From assembly GCA_902795955.1 (NCBI GenBank), contig CADBNJ010000073.1, forward strand, positions 1 through 7,665: DNA of 7,665 bases. Reading direction: 5' to 3'. A program made the translations under genes and the position numbers. Shown here in pieces: positions 1 through 5,513 of this stretch (within the stretch, counting starts at the first letter, position 1; every line of letters begins with the position of its first letter). The DNA comes from Oscillospiraceae bacterium. Its GTDB lineage: Bacteria > Bacillota > Clostridia > Saccharofermentanales > Saccharofermentanaceae. The notes below the pieces were generated by a model, which ran no database searches, was not told where the DNA came from, and saw only the letters and a program-made list of their open reading frames with translations.

Positions 1-300
1 AAAAAAGGCGTCCTCGATATGTGTGTACTCGCTGTTTTGAGCAAAGGGGATAGTTACGGATATGATCTTGCCGAGGAGTTATCATCCAGAATACAGATCG
101 CTGACGGTACAGTTTATCCGCTGCTTCGCAAGCTCGCAGGCTCAGGAGAAGTAAGCACTTATCTTAAGGAGTCATCCGGCGGACCGCCACGTAAGTACTA
201 CAGTCTTACGGATAAGGGACGCGAGAGGCTGACACAGGACATTGATGAATGGAGAGAATTTACCGCGATGGTCAGCGGGATAATAGGAGGAGAACAATGA
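1..300 (+). CDS. PadR family transcriptional regulator (5' partial)
   Basis: This is a winged-helix repressor of the PadR family, a cytoplasmic DNA-binding protein that usually controls its own operon. The reading frame is open to the window edge. Codons 1-18 read KKGVLD directly before MCVLAVLSKGDSYGYDL, which is the usual PadR N-terminal pattern, so the ATG at 19 is an internal methionine and the true start lies a few codons outside the window. The visible 99 residues include the helix-turn-helix signature GTVYPLLRKL and the wing GGPPRKYYSLTDKG. Only a handful of residues are missing, judging by the family length of about 105-110. The stop TGA (298-300) overlaps the ATG of the DUF1700 gene, so the two are translationally coupled. 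PadR next to DUF1700 is a recurrent Firmicutes pairing. Inference: it represses this three-gene operon; the ligand or signal is unknown. Confidence 0.93.
   Translation, partial: KKGVLDMCVLAVLSKGDSYGYDLAEELSSRIQIADGTVYPLLRKLAGSGEVSTYLKESSGGPPRKYYSLTDKGRERLTQDIDEWREFTAMVSGIIGGEQ
285..290 (+). promoter_or_regulatory. Ribosome binding site deciding the DUF1700 start
   Basis: AGGAGG lies 6 bases before ATG 297, inside the end of the padR-like gene. It fixes the start at 297 and not at the in-frame ATG at 249, which lacks such a site and would add 16 residues that overlap padR. Confidence 0.85.
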
Positions 301-860
301 CAAAGAGAGAATATCTTGATTCGTTGAGCGGTGAACTCGGGACGATGTCCTACAACGACGTCAAAGAGATCATCGCGGAGATAGAAGAACATTTCGAGGG
401 CGGTGCTCTTGCCGGCAAGACGGAGGAGGAGATCGCCAAAGGTTTGGGGAATCCCAAGGAGCTTGCTGCAGCATATCTCGGCGGCGACAATAACAAGGTC
501 AACGCAGTGCTCAGAAGGTCAACTCCGGCCGGCGCACAGGAAGAGGATAAAGGTCACAACGGGCCTCTGTTCGTAGTGCTTTTCAATCTGTTCTTTGCAA
601 TTCCCGTGTGGTTCGTACTGTTCGTCATTCTGCTCGGTGGAGTGGCACTTGATGCGGGTATAATATTCGGCATCGTGAGGATCGCGATGAAGGCAGCTGC
701 AGCGACGCTGTTCATGCCCGGACTTATCATGCTGGATGTGGCAGCATTCTTCTTCGCACTGTTCCTGTCATGCCTGCTGATACTCCTGATTAGGGGATTT
801 TGCAAGGGCACCGGAATGTATGTGAAGTGGAACCGCAAGGTTTGGGACAAAGGTTTGTAA
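297..860 (+). CDS. DUF1700 family membrane protein
   Basis: A 187-residue integral membrane protein of the DUF1700 family (HAAS-type N-terminus). Residues 1-62 form the soluble helical domain: MTKREYLDSL opening, an acidic helix around IIAEIEEHFEGG, then GKTEEEIAKGLGNPKELAAAYL, the family's typical GxP turn. A polar linker (about 63-89) leads to a hydrophobic block: segments at about 91-115 and 116-133, then 138-166, giving three or possibly four membrane passes with a basic tail. The start at 297 is set by AGGAGG six bases upstream and overlaps the padR-like stop as ATGA. The biochemical role of DUF1700 proteins is not established. Association with PadR regulators suggests an envelope-stress or signalling partner, which is inference. 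The next gene follows 12 bases after the stop. Confidence 0.9.
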   Translation: MTKREYLDSLSGELGTMSYNDVKEIIAEIEEHFEGGALAGKTEEEIAKGLGNPKELAAAYLGGDNNKVNAVLRRSTPAGAQEEDKGHNGPLFVVLFNLFFAIPVWFVLFVILLGGVALDAGIIFGIVRIAMKAAAATLFMPGLIMLDVAAFFFALFLSCLLILLIRGFCKGTGMYVKWNRKVWDKGL

Positions 861-865
861 GGAGG
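859..865 (+). promoter_or_regulatory. Ribosome binding site of the 96-residue membrane protein gene
   Basis: AAGGAGG overlaps the TAA stop of the DUF1700 gene and sits 7 bases before ATG 873. It supports translation of this small gene as the third cistron of the operon. Confidence 0.8.
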
Positions 866-872
866 CACGGTA

Positions 873-1163
873 ATGAAGAGATCAACATTAGCACTTGTAA
901 TAACAACAGTAGTGTCTCTGGCTTTGTCAGTCATATTCGGAGTTATCGCCGGTTTTGTGCTTCTCGGTGAAGCCGGACGGGCAGCCAAAGATATCGATTT
1001 CAGGGCCGAGTTCAATAAGGTCCGCGCCTGGTTCAGCGGTGAAGAGGATAAAGACAACAAAGAGAATAATGCAAAGGTAAGCATCTCATCTGACGGCGTG
1101 CACGTCGTGACTGATGACGGCAAGACCGTGGATGTGGGATACGATGGTGTAAAAGTCAATTAA
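873..1163 (+). CDS. Small single-pass membrane protein, third gene of the padR operon
   Basis: A 96-residue protein that I cannot assign to a named family. Residues 1-4 are basic (MKRS) and residues 6-31 form one hydrophobic segment, either an uncleaved signal anchor or a membrane helix. Residues 35-70 are highly charged and include the acidic/lysine-rich run EEDKDNKENN. The last 27 residues are short beta-like strands with a repeated D-G-V-x-V element (DGVHV at 74-78, DGVKV at 91-95). Transcription with PadR and DUF1700 genes and the strong ribosome binding site make it a real gene. In many Firmicutes this third position is held by a larger DUF4097-type beta-repeat protein. This could be a miniature functional equivalent with a short extracytoplasmic beta tail, but that is inference. 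A terminator follows 31 bases downstream. Confidence 0.8.
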   Translation: MKRSTLALVITTVVSLALSVIFGVIAGFVLLGEAGRAAKDIDFRAEFNKVRAWFSGEEDKDNKENNAKVSISSDGVHVVTDDGKTVDVGYDGVKVN

Positions 1164-1194
1164 AGCCTTTCGAATAAGGGTATTGAGTGTGTAA

Positions 1195-1244
1195 AGGGAG
1201 GGTGCCGGTCTCGAGCCTAATACGGCATCCTCTCTAATTTTATT
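1195..1244 (+). terminator. Rho-independent terminator of the padR-DUF1700 operon
   Basis: A 13-bp stem pairs 1195-1207 (AGGGAGGGTGCCG) with 1223-1235 (CGGCATCCTCTCT), using two G-U pairs and no mismatch, around a 15-base loop. It is followed by the T-rich stretch AATTTTATT. It closes the operon and separates it from the rubrerythrin promoter, which begins only 19 bases past the stem. Confidence 0.85.
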
Positions 1245-1253
1245 CACACAAAA

Positions 1254-1281
1254 TTGTCAAAAAGAAATCCCGATTTATGAT
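1254..1281 (+). promoter_or_regulatory. SigA-type promoter of the rubrerythrin gene
   Basis: The -35 box is TTGTCA (1254-1259) and the -10 box is TATGAT (1276-1281), with a 16-bp spacer. The start point is expected near 1288, giving a 5' leader of about 49 bases before ATG 1337. The -10 box lies inside a perfect odd-centred palindrome, TTTATGATAAA (1274-1284), so a repressor could bind over it. Confidence 0.7.
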
Positions 1282-1322
1282 AAAGTATTCACATAGGGTC
1301 AGAAGATCCGGCAAATCAGAAT

Positions 1323-1328
1323 CGGAGG
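1323..1328 (+). promoter_or_regulatory. Ribosome binding site deciding the rubrerythrin start
   Basis: CGGAGG sits 8 bases before ATG 1337. The longer in-frame ATG at 1277 falls inside the -10 box and has no such site, so 1337 is the start. Confidence 0.85.
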
Positions 1329-1336
1329 TACGTTTT

Positions 1337-1984
1337 ATGGCTTATGTATGTAAGATCTGCGGATACGTTCACGAGGGTGATACAGCGCCCGAGGAATGTC
1401 CCGTATGTCATCAGAAGAACTGTTTTGAGAAGGTAGAGGCAAAGCCTGCCAACAAGTATGCGGGAACGCAGACCGAGAAGAATCTTCAGGCTGCTTTCGC
1501 AGGTGAGTCACAGGCACGCAATAAGTATACATATTTCGCATCGAAGGCTAAGAAGGAGGGATTTGAGCAGATCTCCGCTCTCTTCCTGAAGACGGCTGAC
1601 AACGAGAAGGAGCACGCCAAGATGTGGTTCAAGGAGCTCGGAGGCATCGGTTCCACAGCCGAGAATCTGGCAGCTGCCGCTGACGGCGAGAACTATGAGT
1701 GGACAGACATGTACGAGGGCTTTGCAAAGACGGCAGAGGCTGAGGGATTCCCTGAACTCGCTGCAAAGTTCCGTGCAGTTGGCGCTATCGAGAAGCACCA
1801 CGAGGAGAGATACCGCGCACTTCTGAAGAACGTTGAGATGCAGGAAGTATTTGCCAAGAGTGAGGTCAAAGTATGGGAATGCCGTAACTGCGGTCATATC
1901 GTAGTCGGTACAAAGGCTCCCGATATCTGCCCCGTATGTGATCATCCCCAGGCATATTTTGAGGTTAACGCAGAGAACTACTGA
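1337..1984 (+). CDS. Rubrerythrin with rubredoxin domains at both ends
   Basis: A 215-residue non-heme iron peroxidase of the rubrerythrin family, cytoplasmic, which in anaerobes reduces hydrogen peroxide to water with electrons passed in from NAD(P)H-dependent carriers. An N-terminal rubredoxin-like domain (residues 1-33) carries CKICG and CPVC (C5, C8, C21, C24). The ferritin-like diiron domain (about 40-165) carries all expected ligands by alignment from memory to Desulfovibrio rubrerythrin: E57 in [11 protein letters not shown]90 and H93 in NEKEHAKM, E118 and E121 in [11 protein letters not shown]152 and H155 in [10 protein letters not shown] second rubredoxin-like domain (178-210) carries CRNCG and CPVC (C182, C185, C198, C201). 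Classical rubrerythrin has only the C-terminal iron site and reverse rubrerythrin only the N-terminal one; this protein has both, hence its length. It has its own promoter and no operon partner. Regulation by peroxide is plausible but not shown. Confidence 0.95.
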   Translation: MAYVCKICGYVHEGDTAPEECPVCHQKNCFEKVEAKPANKYAGTQTEKNLQAAFAGESQARNKYTYFASKAKKEGFEQISALFLKTADNEKEHAKMWFKELGGIGSTAENLAAAADGENYEWTDMYEGFAKTAEAEGFPELAAKFRAVGAIEKHHEERYRALLKNVEMQEVFAKSEVKVWECRNCGHIVVGTKAPDICPVCDHPQAYFEVNAENY

Positions 1985-2015
1985 TATCAGACAGCTGATA
2001 CGCTAAGTTAATAAT

Positions 2016-2047
2016 ACCCCCGCCCACTGTATAATGTGAGCGGGGGT
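2016..2047. terminator. Hairpin terminator shared by convergent genes
   Basis: A 12-position stem pairs 2016-2027 (ACCCCCGCCCAC) with 2036-2047 (GTGAGCGGGGGT), with one C-A mismatch and an 8-base loop. It lies between the rubrerythrin stop (1984) and the PBP stop (2074, - strand), so it probably ends both transcripts. The T-tracts are modest: TTCGTTTG on the + side and ATTATTAACTT on the - side. Confidence 0.75.
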
Positions 2048-2073
2048 TCGTTTGTGTGCGGATCATCCGGAGA

Positions 2074-4374
2074 TCATCCCGGGTCCCCGCCCTGATCTCC
2101 CGGTGGAGGAGGGGGTACCGGTGTGGGTGTCGGTGAAGGTGCGTGGATAGGGCACTCCACCGAAGGATCGGGCAGCAGCGTACTGCCGGCCACGTAATAA
2201 TCGCTTCTGACAGTCTTGGCATTGCGGCAGGCGTCAGTGGGCGCATATCCTGACGAGCAGGCTTCTGCCGTAACTATTGTGTCAGGCTTGACGAACTTCG
2301 CTGCAGGGAGGTCCTCATGTATCTTATTCATGCAGTGCATCCATATCCTTACGGCGTTGTTGTAATCGTTCGAAGGGATCTCGGTCTGGCGGAGACGGTT
2401 ATCGTATCCGTACCAGACAGAGGCTGCATAATACGGTGTAAAGCCGCAGAACCATTTATCGATATTATCCGATGTTGTACCTGTCTTGCCGGCAGTATCT
2501 ATCTTGCCGCCTTTGGCATTCGTGATCTGTCCGCCGTAGTTGGATGGCGTGCCGGTCGATACGACTCCCTTGAGCATATCAGCCATGAGGAAGCATGTCT
2601 CTGCTGAATATACGCGTCTTGTTGCAGGATTCACGCTCAGTACGACGTCGTTATTGCTGTCAAGAACGCGTGTATATGCGTACGGCTGGGTATACGTTCC
2701 GCCCGAAGCGAAAGTATTATACGCAGCCGCCATCTCCAGAGGAGTAACGCCTCTGGATACGCCGCCTATCGCCTGGGAAGGATAGATGAAATCGTTATTA
2801 TCCAGCTTGTTTATTCCGACCTGCGACAGGAACCAGAGTGCAGTCTCACCGCCAACCTCGTTCCATACCATAACGGCGACCGTGTTCTTGGAGCTTACAA
2901 GAGCCTTGCGGACGGTGATGGGACCGTCATAAGTCCTGGAGTAATTAAGAGGCCACGGCTTCTTGGGTGTCGACGGGTTGAGATAGACTTTCTCGTCGTT
3001 GAAGATGGTGCCGGGAGCGATTATGTCCAGTTCGAGAGCGGGACCATAGTCTATTAGCGGCTTGATCGAGGATCCCGGCGAACGTCTGGCCGAAGTGGCG
3101 CGGTTCAGTGACAGGTTCATTGTTTTCTCGCCGTAACCGCCCTGCATCGCCGCGATCGCACCGGTCTGTGAGTTGATGACGACCATGGCGCCCGTCGGCT
3201 TCTCCGGAAGGTCCTCAAGCTGTTTGGGCTTAGTCTGGAACAGCTTCCTGTCCTTGAATGCTTCATCGAGCACCTGCTGGACCTTGGGTTCCATCGTTGT
3301 GTAGATATGATAGCCTCTGTTATAAACGATCGTTGAGGCGAGGGACTTTGTTATTCCTCTCGCTGCTGCAAGGTCACTTACGACCTGTGAGATCGCATAT
3401 TCGGTGAAGTACGAATTGACGACTCCGCCCGATGACGTGTCGTGTGTCTTGAACACGATCTCCGTGTTAAGTGCTTCCTGATACTGTGCTTCGGTTATAT
3501 GGCCGAGCTCGTACATCTTGGTGAGGATTATCCTCATTCTCCTGAGGCAGTTGCGCCGTCCTGATTCCCTGAGAGGATTGTAGTATGAAGGGCTCTTGGG
3601 AAGTCCTGCAAGGAGGGCACATTCCGCGATGTTGAGGTCTTTTGCATCCTTCCCGAAATAATTGTGCGCAGCCGCCTGAACACCCACATAGTTGTTGCCC
3701 ATTGGCGCCAGGTTAAGGTAGAGCTCCATTATCTCGTCTTTGGAGAGATGCTGTTCAAGTTCCATTGCCGAGAACCACTCCTGAACCTTACGGGAAGTGG
3801 AGTGCTGGTCCTGTCCGCTGATGAGCTTGACCGTCTGCTGTGTGATCGTCGATCCGCCGTATGTCGCGTGACCGCCGTGTGCAAGAGCCGACAGTATGGC
3901 ACCGCCGATCCTCTTCAGGTCGATGCCTGAGTGGTCGTAGAAACGCTCGTCCTCTATGGATATAACTGCCTCATCGATATATGTATTCTTGAGTTCGCTG
4001 TATGAAGTATATATCCTGTCGACATTCTCGCTTCCCGTGAGCTTGGCGATCTGATTGCCTTCGATATCATAAACAAATGATGTCTGGGACGCCTGCCCCG
4101 TCGATGTCAGATCACCTATTGTAAGGGGCTTGGTCGATGCGGCATACCCAAGGAGCATTCCCGCTCCGAACCCTCCGAAAGCAAATCCTATGCAGAGCGT
4201 GACGACCAGTACCAGCTTGATCACATCAGACAGGAATGACCTTATCTCATGCTGCACGCTTCTGTTAAACCCTGATCTTGTGGGCTTACCTTTGAGGCTC
4301 TTGCGGAGGTCGTCGGCGAGTGCCGTATTCTCCGGCTTGACCTGATTGGTCGTGCGGTTCCTGTTGTCCGACAT
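2074..4374 (-). CDS. Class A penicillin-binding protein (bifunctional transglycosylase/transpeptidase)
   Basis: A 766-residue class A PBP (PBP1a/PonA type). It polymerises lipid II into glycan strands and cross-links the stem peptides outside the membrane. Residues 1-50 are a basic cytoplasmic tail and 51-79 a membrane anchor. The GT51 domain (about 95-290) shows EDERFYDHSG with catalytic E141, GGSTITQQ (173-180), RKVQEW (195-200) and the ELYLN element (217-221). The transpeptidase domain (about 390-685) shows all three motifs: S435-S-I-K438, S495-K-N497 and K630-T-G632. The C-terminal part has Cys706, Cys716 and Cys741 in the pattern often seen in Clostridia PBP1 proteins, then a Pro/Thr-rich tail ending in Gly/Asp. 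It is full length. The start codon lies one base after the glycosyltransferase stop, with AAGGAAG six bases upstream, so it is the second gene of a coupled two-gene operon. Confidence 0.96.
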   Translation of the reverse strand: MSDNRNRTTNQVKPENTALADDLRKSLKGKPTRSGFNRSVQHEIRSFLSDVIKLVLVVTLCIGFAFGGFGAGMLLGYAASTKPLTIGDLTSTGQASQTSFVYDIEGNQIAKLTGSENVDRIYTSYSELKNTYIDEAVISIEDERFYDHSGIDLKRIGGAILSALAHGGHATYGGSTITQQTVKLISGQDQHSTSRKVQEWFSAMELEQHLSKDEIMELYLNLAPMGNNYVGVQAAAHNYFGKDAKDLNIAECALLAGLPKSPSYYNPLRESGRRNCLRRMRIILTKMYELGHITEAQYQEALNTEIVFKTHDTSSGGVVNSYFTEYAISQVVSDLAAARGITKSLASTIVYNRGYHIYTTMEPKVQQVLDEAFKDRKLFQTKPKQLEDLPEKPTGAMVVINSQTGAIAAMQGGYGEKTMNLSLNRATSARRSPGSSIKPLIDYGPALELDIIAPGTIFNDEKVYLNPSTPKKPWPLNYSRTYDGPITVRKALVSSKNTVAVMVWNEVGGETALWFLSQVGINKLDNNDFIYPSQAIGGVSRGVTPLEMAAAYNTFASGGTYTQPYAYTRVLDSNNDVVLSVNPATRRVYSAETCFLMADMLKGVVSTGTPSNYGGQITNAKGGKIDTAGKTGTTSDNIDKWFCGFTPYYAASVWYGYDNRLRQTEIPSNDYNNAVRIWMHCMNKIHEDLPAAKFVKPDTIVTAEACSSGYAPTDACRNAKTVRSDYYVAGSTLLPDPSVECPIHAPSPTPTPVPPPPPGDQGGDPG

Positions 4375-4375
4375 A

Positions 4376-5338
4376 TCAGTCTTCCTTCTTATCCCATGTC
4401 CTGTCGCTGATTATGTATCTCGGGCGCTGCTTGGTCTCGAGGTAGATCTTGCCGATGTATTCGCCGATTATACCGAGGCTGAGAAGCTGAACGCCGCCCA
4501 TGAACAATATTATGCATGCCAGAGATGCCCAGCCGGCGACAGTCTGGCCGAGGCATACCATTACGATAGCCCATATGATACCGACGATCCCGAGGAATAC
4601 CGTGAACAGGCCGAAGCCTGTGATGACGGATATCGGCTTGGTAGACAGGCTCGTAATACCTTCTATGGCGAGCTTGATCATCTTGCGGAGGGGGTAGTGG
4701 CTCTCTCCGGCGATCCTCTCGGCGCGCTCGTATTCAACGGATGTGCTCTTGAATCCCACAAGAGGGAACATTCCCCTGAGGAAGATATTCACTTCCTTGA
4801 AATCAGCGAAATGATTGAGCACTCTGGAGCTTACAAGCCGGTAGTCGGCGTGGTTATATACGGTCTCCGCACCCATGCCGTTGATCACCTTGTAGAATCC
4901 CTGTGCAGTCGTTCTCTTGAACCATGTGTCAGTCTTCCTCGATGACCTGACGCCGTAGACTATCTCGCATCCGTCGAGATAATGGTCGACCATGGCATTC
5001 ATGGCATTGATATCGTCCTGACCGTCACAGTCGATGGATATGGTTATGTCACACTTGTCGCGGGCTTCCATGAGTCCTGCAAGCAGTGTGCTCTGATGGC
5101 CGCGGTTACGGCTCTGTGATATGCCGATATAATGCTCGTCCTGTTTTGCCAGGTCTTCGATGATCGGCCATGTCCTGTCGGAGGATCCGTCGTTGACAAA
5201 AAGGACACGGCTGTCCTCCGAGATCTTGCCGCTGCCGGCAAGCTCGAGGATCTTGTCCCTGAACAAAGGTGCCGTTATAGGCAATACTTCCTGCTCGTTG
5301 TAGCAGGGGATAACTATCCATAATCTAGGTTTATTCAT
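4376..5338 (-). CDS. Family 2 glycosyltransferase, bactoprenol-sugar type (GtrB/CsbB/DPM1-like)
   Basis: A 320-residue membrane-bound GT2 enzyme expected to transfer a sugar from a nucleotide donor to undecaprenyl phosphate on the cytoplasmic face. The GT-A fold (about 1-230) shows VIPCYNE (9-15), FVNDGSSDRT (47-56), SRNRGHQ (76-82), the metal/donor motif SIDCDGQDD (101-109) with the D103-x-D105 pair, and YGVRSSRKTDTWFKR. Two C-terminal membrane helices follow (about 236-262 and 267-292), then IGEYIGKIYLETKQRPRY, the usual ending of this family. The ATG at 5338 is the only reasonable start: the next in-frame codons upstream reach a TGA at 5354-5356, and VIPCYNE begins at residue 9. There is no Shine-Dalgarno sequence, and a promoter sits immediately upstream. 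No partner flippase or YfhO-like second glycosyltransferase is in the window, so the final acceptor (teichoic acid, polysaccharide or protein) is unknown. Confidence 0.93.
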   Translation of the reverse strand: MNKPRLWIVIPCYNEQEVLPITAPLFRDKILELAGSGKISEDSRVLFVNDGSSDRTWPIIEDLAKQDEHYIGISQSRNRGHQSTLLAGLMEARDKCDITISIDCDGQDDINAMNAMVDHYLDGCEIVYGVRSSRKTDTWFKRTTAQGFYKVINGMGAETVYNHADYRLVSSRVLNHFADFKEVNIFLRGMFPLVGFKSTSVEYERAERIAGESHYPLRKMIKLAIEGITSLSTKPISVITGFGLFTVFLGIVGIIWAIVMVCLGQTVAGWASLACIILFMGGVQLLSLGIIGEYIGKIYLETKQRPRYIISDRTWDKKED

Positions 5339-5345
5339 ATCGGTA

Positions 5346-5374
5346 ATTGTAATTCACGCGCATATTTAAGTCAA
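5346..5374 (-). promoter_or_regulatory. Promoter of the glycosyltransferase-PBP operon (predicted leaderless)
   Basis: On the - strand TTGACT (5374-5369) and TACAAT (5351-5346) are separated by 17 bp, a near-consensus SigA promoter. Only seven bases lie between the -10 box and ATG 5338, so the transcript should start at about 5338-5340 with a leader of 0-2 bases. No ribosome binding site is present. Confidence 0.75.
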
Positions 5375-5388
5375 ATAATTGCGCGCAT
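5357..5388. repeat. CGCGCAT direct repeat around the glycosyltransferase -35 box
   Basis: CGCGCAT occurs at 5357-5363, inside the promoter spacer, and at 5382-5388, just upstream of the -35 box (25 bp apart). Both copies have AATT a few bases to their left. The placement is that expected of an operator, but no known binding motif is recognised. Confidence 0.4.
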
Positions 5389-5410
5389 GTGTTATTTAAT
5401 AAACATATTA

Positions 5411-5427
5411 CCGGCATCAGCTGCCGG
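5411..5427. promoter_or_regulatory. Perfect inverted repeat between the divergent promoters
   Basis: CCGGCA-TCAGC-TGCCGG has perfect 6-bp arms around 5 bases. It lies upstream of both -35 boxes (37 bp from the left one, 52 bp from the right one), so it is not in either predicted mRNA. An operator or activator site is more likely than a terminator. There is no T-tract. Confidence 0.45.
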
Positions 5428-5431
5428 GGAG

Positions 5432-5453
5432 TATTCCAAATCTTATTCCAAAA
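5432..5453. repeat. Tandem TATTCCAAA motif upstream of the GH25 promoter
   Basis: TATTCCAAA at 5432-5440 recurs at 5444-5452, 12 bp start to start, roughly one helical turn. The second copy ends 26 bp before the GH25 -35 box. This is a possible activator site; the binding protein is unknown. Confidence 0.35.
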
Positions 5454-5478
5454 GACTTCTGAATGACACACAGACCGC

Positions 5479-5507
5479 TTGACTTTGATTATTGAGGCTT
5501 CCATTAT
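5479..5507 (+). promoter_or_regulatory. Promoter of the GH25 gene (predicted leaderless)
   Basis: TTGACT (5479-5484) and CATTAT (5502-5507) are separated by 17 bp. The usual start point seven bases past the -10 box is 5514, exactly the A of the GH25 ATG. The -10 box matches consensus at only four of six positions, so this promoter is weaker than its divergent partner. Confidence 0.6.
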
Positions 5508-5513
5508 GAGAGT

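Noticed and set aside
249..296. Longer DUF1700 start at 249
   Set aside because: It would overlap the padR-like gene by 52 bases and adds residues unlike the family; AGGAGG at 285-290 points to 297.
19..300. PadR gene starting at the ATG at 19
   Set aside because: The frame is open upstream and encodes the conserved lysine/glycine/leucine residues that precede this methionine in PadR proteins, so the gene starts outside the window.
554..1159. 201-codon open frame on the - strand opposite the DUF1700 and 96-residue genes
   Set aside because: It spans two genes and their gap, has no ribosome binding site, and its product is a Ser/Thr/Pro-rich antisense-type sequence with no domain.
1272..1286. 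PerR box in the rubrerythrin promoter
   Set aside because: Only about three of seven positions in the left half-site match the TTATAATNATTATAA consensus; only the generic palindrome is kept.
1277..1336. Longer rubrerythrin start at 1277
   Set aside because: That ATG is part of the predicted -10 box and lacks a ribosome binding site; the protein from 1337 begins directly at the rubredoxin domain.
4346..4945. 199-codon open frame on the + strand opposite the glycosyltransferase
   Set aside because: It is the complement of a well-supported conserved gene, and its product shows no recognisable motifs.
5019..5066. Altered donor motif (DCDGQDD) in the glycosyltransferase as a sign of lost activity
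   Set aside because: The catalytic D-x-D pair and following Q-D-D are intact; from memory this variant is seen in other Clostridia homologues.
5411..5427. Inverted repeat as a terminator
   Set aside because: There is no T-tract on either side, and it lies upstream of both divergent promoters with no gene to terminate.
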